64,000 nucleotides of DNA from assembly GCF_003576645.1 (NCBI RefSeq), contig NC_044930.1, positions 15,050,076 through 15,114,075 of the forward strand. The letters run 5' to 3'. The position numbers and the translations under genes were made by a program. How positions within the stretch are numbered: position 1 is the first letter of the stretch; every line of letters begins with the position of its first letter. This document shows positions 11,149 to 21,842 of this stretch, piece by piece. The notes beneath the pieces are model-generated. The model did not search any database. It was not told the origin of the DNA and was given only the letters and a program-made list of their open reading frames with translations. The stretch is from Ipomoea triloba (lineage: Eukaryota; Streptophyta; Magnoliopsida; Solanales; Convolvulaceae).

Positions 11149-11738
11149 TAGGGATGTCAATTGTACCCGTACCCGACGGGGAACCCGATTCCCCGCCCCT
11201 ACGGGAACGGGGATGGGGACAAAAATAGGGGATCGGGGATGGGGATGAGAGTATTTTTGAATTCCTCGCCGGGGACGGGGGCGCGGATGGGGAGTACTCT
11301 CCCCGCCCCGCCCCGCCCCCGATATATATATATATGTATGTATGTATGTATAATCACACAACACACACATATGTATTACTTTGTTTTAATATATATAATT
11401 TTAAAAGCATTCTTGTCATTGTATGACATGCTTATAAAATGCCTATTTAGATAACATGTTTAATTGTAAAATATTGAATACTACTTTAAGTCGGAGATGA
11501 ATAAATATGCGTTATTTATTTAAATGTTTTTTAATATTTAATTTTTATTTTTTTTAATAACTTATAAACGGGTGGGGATTCCCCGTCCCCGAATAATCCC
11601 GGGATGGGATGGGGGAATTTTTCCTTCCCCGACGGGGATGGGGACGGGGACGGGGACGGGGACGAGTAATGGGGAAGAAAGTCGGGGGCTAGGATGGGGG
11701 TATGTCCCCCGCTCCTACCCCGTCCCGTTGACATCCTA
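11149..11738. mobile_element. Non-autonomous hAT-type element
   Basis: Terminal inverted repeats TAGGGATGTCAA at the left and TTGACATCCTA at the right are flanked by near-identical 8-bp duplications (TTCCTTGG at 11141-11148, TTCCATGG at 11739-11746), as expected of hAT elements. Both subterminal parts are C/G-rich (GGGGAC and ACCCCG arrays) around an AT-rich centre with TA/TATG/CA microsatellites. No transposase is encoded. Confidence 0.8.
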
Positions 11739-12616
11739 TTCCATGGGTGTAGCTCACGGTAGCCTGGAGCTGTAGGCATTTCCCAGCAAAAAGCATTCCT
11801 GTTATACAGTGTAGAATGCTTTCGAGAAATTGAACAAGTTCCAATCTTCTGGATGAAATAACAACAGTTAGCAGAGCTTTTCAAGTGAGATTCTACGGCA
11901 TATCAATTTTGAATTGATCTGAGTCCAATTTAACCACAAAAATGCTGTAAAATAATATGCGTGTGCGTCTTGGCCGCCCAATTTCTGGCGCCATCTCCAA
12001 TTTTCTTTATTCAAAGAATAACTTTCAGTTATGGAGCAGTTGGTTTAATATTGAATGCTTCTCCGATCCATTAGTTTAATAAAAGGGTCTAAAGGAAGAA
12101 GAAGAAGAAGACAAAGAGTTGTTCCTCAAACTCACCAAACATCTTATCCGAGAGAGGAACAAAGAAAAGAGCAGAGCTACAGTTCTCTCGTTGTCTTGTT
12201 CTTATCCACGTAACAAGGAGCACGAATCGCTGACTTTCTCAACCTTAATCCGCGTGTACCAAGTATAGAGACAGATTATATTTGTTTTTTTTAACATTAT
12301 GAAATCATAGGATGCTGGGTCAATTCAGGGTGATGCTTCTGACCAAGAAACCTTCGTATGCTTGTCCTTTTTGTGGGCTATTTGTATATATGCTCTACAA
12401 ATGTATAAAAATATTACCTTGGAAGTTGGCTACAGTTTATTGGACAGTTTCTATGTTATACAGCCTTGCTATCTAGATATATTGCTGTTCAGAGCTAGGC
12501 TTTGTAGGCACCAAATTCTTTATTGACGTTAATTACAAGGTTGAAATTGGTTTATTATACCACAGTGCTTTGGCTTTGGGGGTTGATCAGAGGCTGACTT
12601 TTTGCAATTTGGGAAA
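11739..12616 (+). promoter_or_regulatory. Presumed promoter and 5' leader of the first receptor kinase
   Basis: No competing gene was seen. The stretch includes a purine-rich GAAGAAGAAGAAGAAG leader-like segment at about 12095. The transcription start and TATA box cannot be fixed by eye. Confidence 0.35.
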
Positions 12617-15600
12617 ATGGGTTCAAGAATTCAGGTCTTGTTCCTTGTATTTTCCATTCAAATATCTGCTATACTGGCAGAAACAAACGCTGATGATTGT
12701 GAGTTTTTCTGAGTTTACTCTTTCTTTTGCCAAGTATCAAATTTTGTACACTGCTAGGACATGACCTGAATTTAATTCCTCTGATTCTTCTTCTTCTGGG
12801 CTTTTTATTTTATTTTATTTTTTAAATTCAAAGTACTGCTAATATTCATTTGGAATGAGTTTACAATTATTTTTCCCTTTGTGTTCAGACTTCAGACATG
12901 TGGATATGAATGTTTATCATGCTATGTTTTTTGAATCCACTTTAAAATAATGTAGTGTGGTGAAATGCAATAAGAACGATATGATGAGTTATTTCTTTAG
13001 GCTAAAGTTTTGGACTTTTAAATTAATCCTAGCTGGAAGAAAATATCTTGTGGAGTTGCGGTATTGGTGGTATACAATAATCCTATTTAGATATATCAAC
13101 ACTAAGTTTGGGACTTTGGGCAAAGATTCTTGAAAACTTCCTAGTTCCTAGGGTCGGACATGCCTGCTCTTTGCAACCACTGTCAAGACCATTATGCAGA
13201 AAATTTATTTTTTGTAATGGTGATTTGTGGGCTCGTGGTTTTGCTTGGACTTGACTATGAAAGCATTGCACTTTTTGTTACAAATAGTTTTTTTTTTTGA
13301 AACACTTATAATTCTTTACAAGGTAGTATCTGTTCTATACTTTCTCAAACTTTTTTAGCCAAAAGAATCAATGCCCCCACCACCGGGGTTTGATCATGTG
13401 ACTACCCATTTGGAATGGTAACAGAGGTGTCATCACACTACATAGTCGGTTACTATTGCCTGAATTGGCAGATCACTGATGAGCTATCTAGCTTTGGCTC
13501 TGCTTGAATATATATGACATGGAAACTATGGATTTGTCACTGTTGTCTTGCCAGTAGTTGTTATTATAATCCTGTCCTCTCATAACATTAATTGGATACT
13601 GTCATCTCTAATGCAGTGTCTGCTCTAAATGCCCTCAAGTCAAGCTGGAGCAACTTGCCACCAAATTGGTCGGGGACAGATCCTTGTGGAAGCAATTGGG
13701 ATGGAATTGGCTGTAACAACTCAAGAGTGGTCGAAATGTACATCCACTGTATAATAAACTGCCAAACATTCTATGGTTGTGTATTTTGCTTGAGTCATTC
13801 ATTTGTTCACCACTTGCTTTTGCAGAAAGTTATCTGGAATAGGGCTGGAAGGCACTGAGTTTGGAGATCTTGGATCATTCACTGAGTTGCAACATTTGTA
13901 TGTCTTCACATGCTTCTCATCCATGGATTTATTAATTTGCACCTTCCTTTTGAAACACATCTTTTGGCCTGATTAATGGCCCTTCCTATTTCTAAACCAA
14001 TTTCCTTGTGACCTACTTCTTGTGGTTGGATGCAAGATAAGTCTTTCATATTAATAATCAAATATAAATTTTCCAAACTAAATATCGGGAGGAAAGGGGG
14101 AGGAGAGGTGGGCAAATTATACCATGATGCAAGATAAGTCTTTCATATTAATAATCAAATATAAATTTTCCAAACTAAATATCGGGAGGAAAGGGGGAGG
14201 AGAGGTGGGCAAATTATACCATGATGCAAGATAAGTCTTTCATATTAATAATCAAATATAAATTTTCCAAACTAAATATCGGGAGGAAAGGGGGAGGAGA
14301 GGTGGGCAAATTATACCATGATGCAAGATAAGTCTTTCATATTAATAATCAAATATAAATTGATGCAAGATAAGTCTTTCATATTAATAATCAAATATAA
14401 ATTTATGCAAGATAAGTCTTTCATATTAATAATCAAATATAAATTTTCCAAACTAAATATCGGGAGGAAAGGGGGAGGAGAGGTGGGCAAATTATACCAT
14501 GGACCAGACTCTACATTGCATTGCGAACCTTGGTTCAAAATGACATTCAGATTATATGTCTGCAGTTAACATATTATGTGTTTGTCATTATCAAATTGGT
14601 ACTTGTAAATAAATTGAAGGCACATAATATGTTAACTGTAGGCACATAATATGCAGTTAACATATTATGTGTCTTCAATTTATTTACAGACATATAATTT
14701 ATTAACTGAGGGTACATAACTACATAATATGTTACACATAATTTTTGGATCAGGGTTGGACCGTAGTCCATGGTATAACAATTGAGGGAGGTGGATGTTG
14801 TGAAATTTGTGCTGCAACTTTCTGCACTTTGGATTAAGGACTAATTCTATGTAGTCTAACTATTTATGCACTAAGTGGAGGCGCTATTGAAAATAAAATT
14901 TATAAAAACTGATTCTGATGAGTGTACGATTCTTGGTGCAGGGATCTGTCAAACAACCTTGGCCTGAAAGGAACTTTACCATCTTCAATTGGAAATCTGA
15001 AGAATTTGACAACCTTGTAAGGAAAAGGCCTACATTGTTTGTTTAATAGGAATTAGCACAGCTTCTCTGTTTACCACCGGTACGAAGTATGGATTAAAAA
15101 TTTATTTCTTACTTTTCAATGCAGAATTTTAGTTGGTTGCAGTTTCTTTGGTCCAATTCCAGATTCAATTGGATCTCTACAGCAACTGGTCTTTATGTAA
15201 GAACATCCATTTGAAAGTATTTATTATACTTTAGCTCAAAGTTTATGATTATGGAGTTCTTGATTGAATATTAATTCAAAGGCATCCTTTTCATTACCTC
15301 CAACAGTACTAAATAACTGGATCTTGTTTTTCGTTGAATTTTAAAGGACTTACTAGTTTTCTTGAACCCTATACTCATTTAGCTTTTTGAAACAAGTTTT
15401 CCTTACTGTCTTTCTGCAGATCTCTGACTTCTAACAGCTTCAATGGACCAATCCCACGTTCAATAGGCAATTTGTCTAAACTTTCATGGTTAGATTTAAG
15501 TGACAATAAACTTTCTGGTGATATCCCAGTCTCTAATGGTTCACGACCTGGTTTGGACAACTTAACCAATACCAGACACTTGTAAGTCATCTACTCATAA

Positions 15601-18600
15601 ACTGATGATGCTAGGATTTTTGTGTTCCTCGTCTTTGTAGATATATTAAGGTTGTCTATACTTGTCATGCAGCCATTTGTCCCAGAATCAGCTCTCTGGC
15701 CGCATCCCAGAAAAACTCTTCAGTCCTAACATGAAGCTAATACATGTGTAAGTATGTTTACTGGATAAGTAAGATGTTATTTAATTTATATTATGTTCCT
15801 AAAACGAGATGTGGTTAATGTTACATCCTACTAGAATGGAGTGCTTTACAAGGGTGTCTTGATCAAGGATACATACAAATGTACATACATATATATATAC
15901 ACAAATTGTTAGGATCAAGCGCTTACCACTACGTCAAAAGCTATAATTAGTAGCGAAGGCGCAACTTTATTTCCTTATAGACCGCCCTCGCATTTTCGAG
16001 AGGCAGGGTGCTGGACTTGGCCCTTCATTGGCCTCTGCCCAACAATCCCTCTAGCCACCAATTGATGGACTTGGCTCTTTACTGGCCTCCGCCCAACACA
16101 AACATATGCGCACAGTTAAACATATCGTAAACATTATGAAGCATATTGCTGTTTTTTTTTATGTTTAGGATTCTTGATCACAATCAGCTGAGAGGCGAAA
16201 TACCTCCAACACTTGGACTTGTGCGGACTTTAGAAGTTGTGTGAGTATCTCTGCCTTATTTGCAGATACTATACTTGTGTATGCTTTCCTTGGGTTTTGA
16301 CATCATTATCCACTGTATGTTAACAGACGACTTGATTCGAATACACTAAGTGGATCTGTTCCAGATACCCTCAATAGCCTTAAGGGTTTAAATGAGCTGT
16401 AAGCAGATTGAAGATAAACATTATGGGTTCATTTGCATTTAGTCTTATCTTTGGTAATATGTATTCTGTTGCCTTTTCCTTTGCTGCAGGTACTTGTCTA
16501 ATAACAATCTGACAGGACCTCTTCCTAACCTATCATCGATGAACACCCTTCACTATTTGTAAGTTGCAAATGCTTCCAACTTCTCAGTATTCACTTTATG
16601 TACACAGAGTGGACCGAGCTTAGATTCGGCTAAGGCCACCCAACTGGGCTATAATGCACATGGGCCAAACCACACTAAAAAATTGAATCAATCAATTAGC
16701 TAGTCTAACTCATGGCCTTATAAACCCATATGTTCTCTCTTATATTTTCAATGTGGAACTCTTAACAGGGTGCTCTTTGAACTCTGATCCATTTGCTTTT
16801 ATGGGTTTTGCAGGGACATGAGCAATAATAGTTTTGAAGCCTCAGTGATTCCAGGATGGCTTTCAAGCCTCCTGTCATTAACAACAGTGTATTCTCTCAT
16901 TCCCTCTGTCAGCAGTGCGTGTGTGACATGACCAATACTCCTTTTGCCTTTTCTTTCTAAATCATTAACTAGGCATGCTGCAGAAATGAATTATTTGAGC
17001 CTTTTTTTGTATACCCCTTTCTTTAATTTTTTTCAAAAAAAATGCACAGAGAGAGAGAGAAGAAAAGATAAAAAGATGAAGCTATATTTAACAAAAATTC
17101 AGAATGTAAATCCTCGTTCAACAAACTTTCCTGCCTAATAAATTTTTTATTCAAATGCTGTGTACTTATTAGTACTGCTTTGAAGTCAAGCTATTAATCC
17201 TTTTTTGCTAAATGTGCTATAACAGACATATGGTGAACACAACACTTCAAGGCTCAGTCCCAGTTAATTTCTTTAGCCTTCCTCTATTGGAGACAGTGTA
17301 AGTGTCATTTTTGTTAACACAATTTCCACTTTTTAGCATGGGAAGCTAAGGGGAATAGATCTTAAGAGTTGAGATATATATTGCTCATTGAAAAGCAATG
17401 GTTCATTGGACGATAATTCGGGAATCTGATGTGCCTTTTTTTTTTTTTTTTTTTTTAAATAAAATTTATTTTTATTACAGAGAATTATCCAACAATAATC
17501 TCAGCGGAACCTTGGACATAGGCAGCAGCTACCCCAAAAATTTGACCGTTGATTTGCAGAATAATTCCATCGTCGATTTTACACAGAAAAACAATTTCAA
17601 TATGAAGATGGTGTAAGCAAGATTATTTAATCACTTTATGATCTTTTTACCTTTTGCCATCGGTTTGTAGTTTACAAATTGCTGACCATACTGTAAACCT
17701 TTGTTTTATAATCTCTGACTTCATTTTCCTTAGTTTGGAAGGTAATAATCGTTTACATCTTGCAGGCTTACTGGGAATCCCATTTGCAAGGGAAATGAAG
17801 CAAAAGAAAGCTATTGTGTTGTTCAGAACAACAACAATCCAGTCTTATCATCAGATAACTGTCCAAACGTAAATTGTGGTTCAGGCAAAATACAAAGTCC
17901 CACTTGCAAGTGTTCACATCCACAAACTGGAACTCTGCACTTTTTTTCCTTTGCCTTCTCAAACTTTGAGAACTTGACTTATTTTAGAACCCTTAATGGC
18001 TCTTTGATGTCTGCATTCCTATCCCGTGGATTACCTGTGGATTCAGTTTCTGTTACTGCTCCAACCATTGATGTTTATTCATACCTCCAGTTCAGAGTGC
18101 AAATCTTTCCTTCAGGGCAAGATACTTTCAACAGAACTGGATATTCAGATGTTGGTTTCCTGCTCAACCGTCAACCTTTCGATGTTGAATATTTTGGACC
18201 CTTCTTCTACAAAGCTGACGAATATTGCTGTTTCGGAGGTATGAGCATATTAAGTGAACTCCGTAGCCACAACTTTTGTTATTTGTTTTTCCTGATTCAA
18301 AGCATCCAATGTCTTATACAAGAGTTTGTTTTAGTTCTGATCACATTTCCACTTTTAGTTCTCAACTTTGATTTGTTCCATTTGAAGTTCTCGAGTTTTA
18401 AAATCGTTTAACTTATAGTCCTAAATACCCATAATGCCCGCATTTTGTGAAAATTTCACCATTCCACACCTTACTACATTTAAGGGCATTTCAGTCATTT
18501 TAGATTAAAAGTTCAATAATTTTAAAAATCAACTAATGTGGAAAAAATCAAAGTCGGACAAAAAGTAGAAATGGCACTATGGTCAAGAGACCAAAAGTGG

Positions 18601-21600
18601 AATAAAATCTTCCCCAAGGGCCCCCCCACACCCCTGCTTGACAGAGCATTTGGGCATAATCCCCACACAGGGCCAAATGCCAATGCGCACAAGGGATTTA
18701 CCCACTTTGAGCATAATCCCCACATTTGATCTCTTCTCCCAAATACTGCCTACTGAATTAGTGAGCTAAGCGAACAGTTGTATAATATTTGTAGTTTACT
18801 CTAAATCTTTAACTTTCCGTTATTACAGGATCCAAAAAGTCATCACATACTGGCATCATTGTTGGAGTTGCAGTAGGCGCTTCTGTTTTTGTTGTGTTAC
18901 TAGTGTGTGTTGCAGTCTATGCTTTTCGCCAGAGGTCAAGGGCAAATAGAGCTACTGAAAAGGGCAACCCTTTTGGTAAATATCAATTCTCAATCAAGGA
19001 AGACTCTTTAGCTTGTATACTTGGATCTTCAATCTTTATATTTAACGTGTACAATACACATGCAGCCTCCTGGAATCCTGATAAGAGTGGTAGCGTTCCA
19101 CAACTTAAAGGAGCAAGGTGGCTCTCATTTGAAGAGATGCGGAAATGCACAGACAACTTTTCGGATGCCAACTGCATTGGAGTTGGGGGTTATGGGAAGG
19201 TAATGCAAATGCTCATTATCCCAAATCTTAACCCCATTTAATTGTGGTCAGCTACATAGATTCCATTTCTTGATATAGTCCTTTATGAGGGATCTTGTAG
19301 TAATAAATTTAATTGCATATCTTGTAGTAATAGTCTTAACCGATCTATTATTACTGAGATGTGAGTCAAATAAGCTCTTGAACTAGAAAAATGCAATTAC
19401 ACTCTTGGAATTGAAAAAGTTTCAAATACACTTGAACTTAAGAAAAAGTGTAGTTCAACTCATTTTACCTCCTATTGCAAGTTACCAACAGGTTATGTGC
19501 CAGTTCACATTCGTCTTTCTTTTAAAAACGCCATCATCACCATCATCATTTAAAAATATAGGCAAAAACTTGTGTGAGACCATCTCACAGATCCTTGTTC
19601 GTGAGACGGATAAATGTAATATTTATACGGGAATGATTATTGCTTAGGTGCGGCCGCGCCATCCCGTGCTGTCGATGCGGTTTACACTATTAGTGTTAAC
19701 AAAATACACCATTAGTGATAGGAAAATGCACAAAAACACCCCATAACTCCCCTACCCCTAATTGTGCATTTCCGAACACTGTGTGGTATATATTTGCATA
19801 CCTAGTGGTGTGTTTTTTGGTGATGCGTACCTAATGGTGCATATTTGTGTTGTGCATTTCCTAACATTGAGTGGTGTAGTTTGTTAACACTAGTGGTGTA
19901 AACCGCACCGACCGCACGGGAAGGCGCGGCCGCACCTAAACTCTACATACTGGAAAATGTAATACTAATTAGGAATAAAGTGATCCTTATAAAGGAAAAT
20001 GTTATTACATTTTTCCTTATAAGTAACAAACACTTTATTCTTGATTAGTATTATATTTTTTAGTATAAGTATTACATTTTTATATTGATCCGACCCGTCT
20101 CACAGGAGAGTCACTCAAAAAAATATATTCATGGATCTTCATCCTGATCATCAAACAAAGACGAAGACCATCTGGCATGGAGGAGGAAGGCCACCTTTGT
20201 CTTCATCTAAAGAAAGAATGATAATAATAAGAATAACAACACATTTGTATGCATTGTGTTTGAAAAAAAAATGTTTGGACTCATATGCATAGCATTAGCA
20301 GGTTTACAAAGGACTTCTTGCTACAAGGGAGTTAGTTGCCATCAAACGGGCTCAGCAGGGGTCAATGCAGGGAGCATTAGAGTTCAAAACAGAAATCGAG
20401 CTTTTGTCCAGAATTCACCATAAGAATGTAGTCAACCTTGTGGGATTCTGTTATGAGCAAGGTGAACAAATGCTGGTTTATGAGTACATTCCTAATGGTA
20501 CTTTAAGGGAAAGCCTTTCAGGTAAATCAATTTTCTGATACTTAAACGTACTTGAACCATTCATTTGTCTGTGATTTCGAGAGAAACAGAAGTGATAAGT
20601 GGTGCTTTTACTAATAAGTGCGTGATGTGCATACAGGAAAGTCCGGTATCCAATTGAATTGGATGAGGAGACTGAAAATAGCCCTTGATGCAGCCAGAGG
20701 CTTGGCATATTTGCATGAGCTCGCTGATCCTCCCATCATACACAGAGATGTTAAGTCCAATAACATTTTACTTGATGACAATTTGAATGCTAAAGTTGCA
20801 GATTTTGGCCTTTCGAAACTTTTGGGAGATGCTGGCAAGGGGCATGTCAGCACCCAAGTCAAAGGCACATTGGTAAGTGTAAAGTAAACATCCTGAAAAA
20901 CTCATTACTAAAATGTAGTTAAAATATGTTGGGTGGAGGCCCGTAAAGGCCAAGTCTAGCACCCTGTGACTGGGGGATTGTTGGGCTGATACCGGTAAAG
21001 GGCTTAAAAGGCCAAGTCCAGCACCAGCAATAACATTTAAGACTGGTTGGTGCTAGGAGGGGGAATTGTTGGGCAGAGGCCAGTAAAGGCCAAATCTGGC
21101 ATCCGATAGCTGGGGAATTGTTGGGCAAGCTATAACTTTTGGCGTAGTGGTAAGCGTTTGATCCTAACAAAATATAATTCAAATGATTCACGTTTTCAAA
21201 ACTTGTGTATAGGGATACCTGGACCCTGAATACTACATGACACAGCAGCTGACGGATAGAAGTGATGTATACAGCTTCGGGGTGGTCTTGCTGGAGCTTA
21301 TAACTGCGAGGCCACCTATAGAACGAGGAAAGCACATAGTGAGAGTGGTGTCTGAAGCAATGGACGATCAAAAGGACAGCAGCAAACTCGATCAGGTGGT
21401 AGATCGGATTCTCACACCTCATAGAGACCCTGATGGCCTGCAAAAGTTTATCAACTTGGGCATGAGTTGTGTACAAGAATCTGCAGCAGAGAGGCCTTCA
21501 ATGGGGGAGGTGGTGAGGGAGATTGAGAATATCATTCAGATGGCTGGAAAAGTACTTACTTCATCTTCCAGCTTTGGGGAGGGTAGTAATCATGGGATTA

Positions 21601-21677
21601 GGAATAGTAACTCTTATGATAATAGTAAGGCCTTCGATTATAGTGGCACTTTCTTATCTTGGGCCATTGATATGTGA
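12617..21677 (+). CDS. HPCA1-like LRR receptor kinase (LRR-VIII-1), copy 1, intact, 19 exons
   Basis: A plasma-membrane receptor-like kinase whose best-known relative, Arabidopsis HPCA1 (At5g49760), senses extracellular hydrogen peroxide. Exons joined by GT/AG: 12617-12698, 13617-13737, 13826-13897, 14942-15016, 15125-15196, 15420-15581, 15673-15747, 16169-16240, 16327-16398, 16490-16558, 16814-16888, 17226-17297, 17481-17612, 17766-18238, 18829-18975, 19066-19199, 20302-20521, 20637-20872, 21213-21677. They sum to 2826 nt, 941 residues, without a stop. A signal peptide (1 to about 21) precedes LRRs encoded one per 69-75 nt exon. A juxtamembrane region carries the cysteine quartet C416/C421/C431/C433 (CX4C, X9, CXC). 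The membrane span is at about 549-572. Kinase motifs: glycine loop near 628-634, VAIK Lys650, HRD Asp746, DFG 764-766, so it is predicted active. The C terminus AFDYSG matches the family. It is tail-to-tail with the copy at 58172-64000. Confidence 0.93.
14031..14505. repeat. About 97-bp tandem repeat in an intron of receptor kinase copy 1
   Basis: The unit ATGCAAGATAAGTCTTTCAT..GTGGGCAAATTATACCATG starts at 14031, 14127, 14224 and 14321. The last unit also has its first roughly 41 bp triplicated. Units are almost identical, so the expansion is recent. Confidence 0.93.
14604..14688. repeat. Long hairpin in intron 3 of receptor kinase copy 1
   Basis: Arms of 35 bp (starting TGTAAATAAATTGAAGGCAC, ending CTTCAATTTATTTACA) pair with a single mismatch around a 15-nt loop. 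It could be a MITE relic or, if transcribed with the intron, a source of small RNA. Confidence 0.85.
15905..16110 (-). repeat. tRNA-related (SINE-like) repeat in an intron of copy 1
   Basis: On the minus strand the motif TAGTGGTAAGCGCTTGATCC resembles a pol III A-box region. It is followed by repeated GGCCAGTAAAGGCCAAGTCC-like segments. The same family occurs at 20935-21165 (plus) and 58640-58880 (minus). The corresponding intron of the second kinase copy lacks it. Confidence 0.5.
19571..20112. mobile_element. MITE-like element with GTGAGAC..GTCTCAC ends
   Basis: The left part (TGTGTGAGACCATCTCACAG, then GTGAGACGGAT) is mirrored by ATCCGACCCGTCTCACAGGA at the right. It lies in the intron between the exons at 19066 and 20302 and contains a second inserted element. 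Confidence 0.55.
19647..19936. mobile_element. Inner MITE with GGTGCGGCCGCGCC terminal inverted repeats
   Basis: GGTGCGGCCGCGCCATCCCGTGC at the left mirrors GCACGGGAAGGCGCGGCCGCACC at the right, with TA on both outer sides. It is nested in the MITE around it. Each terminus contains a GCGGCCGC octamer, striking in this AT-rich region. Confidence 0.75.
20935..21165 (+). repeat. SINE-like repeat in the last intron of kinase copy 1
   Basis: Three GGCC(a/c)GTAAAGGCCAAGTC(c/t) blocks are followed by an A-box-like GGCGTAGTGGTAAGCG. The homologous intron of copy 2 (58640-58880) has the same repeat, so this insertion predates the kinase duplication. Confidence 0.5.
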
Positions 21678-21842
21678 TTTAGAGTATTAGTAGAGGTAGA
21701 TTGGTTGTTTGTCCATGAGTAGTGTATTCTTGAGATATATAAGTGATGGTTGTTGTAATCAGTAACTGCAAGTCTGCAACTTTCTTTAAATCTTTTTTTC
21801 AACTTGTAATATCCTAGAAATAAATGTGTCTTGATTATCCTA

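Noticed and set aside
20919..21476. 185-residue minus-strand open frame (also at 22452-23009)
   Set aside because: It lies antisense to the last kinase exon and its intron; the kinase frame explains the openness, and the second occurrence is the presumed assembly copy.
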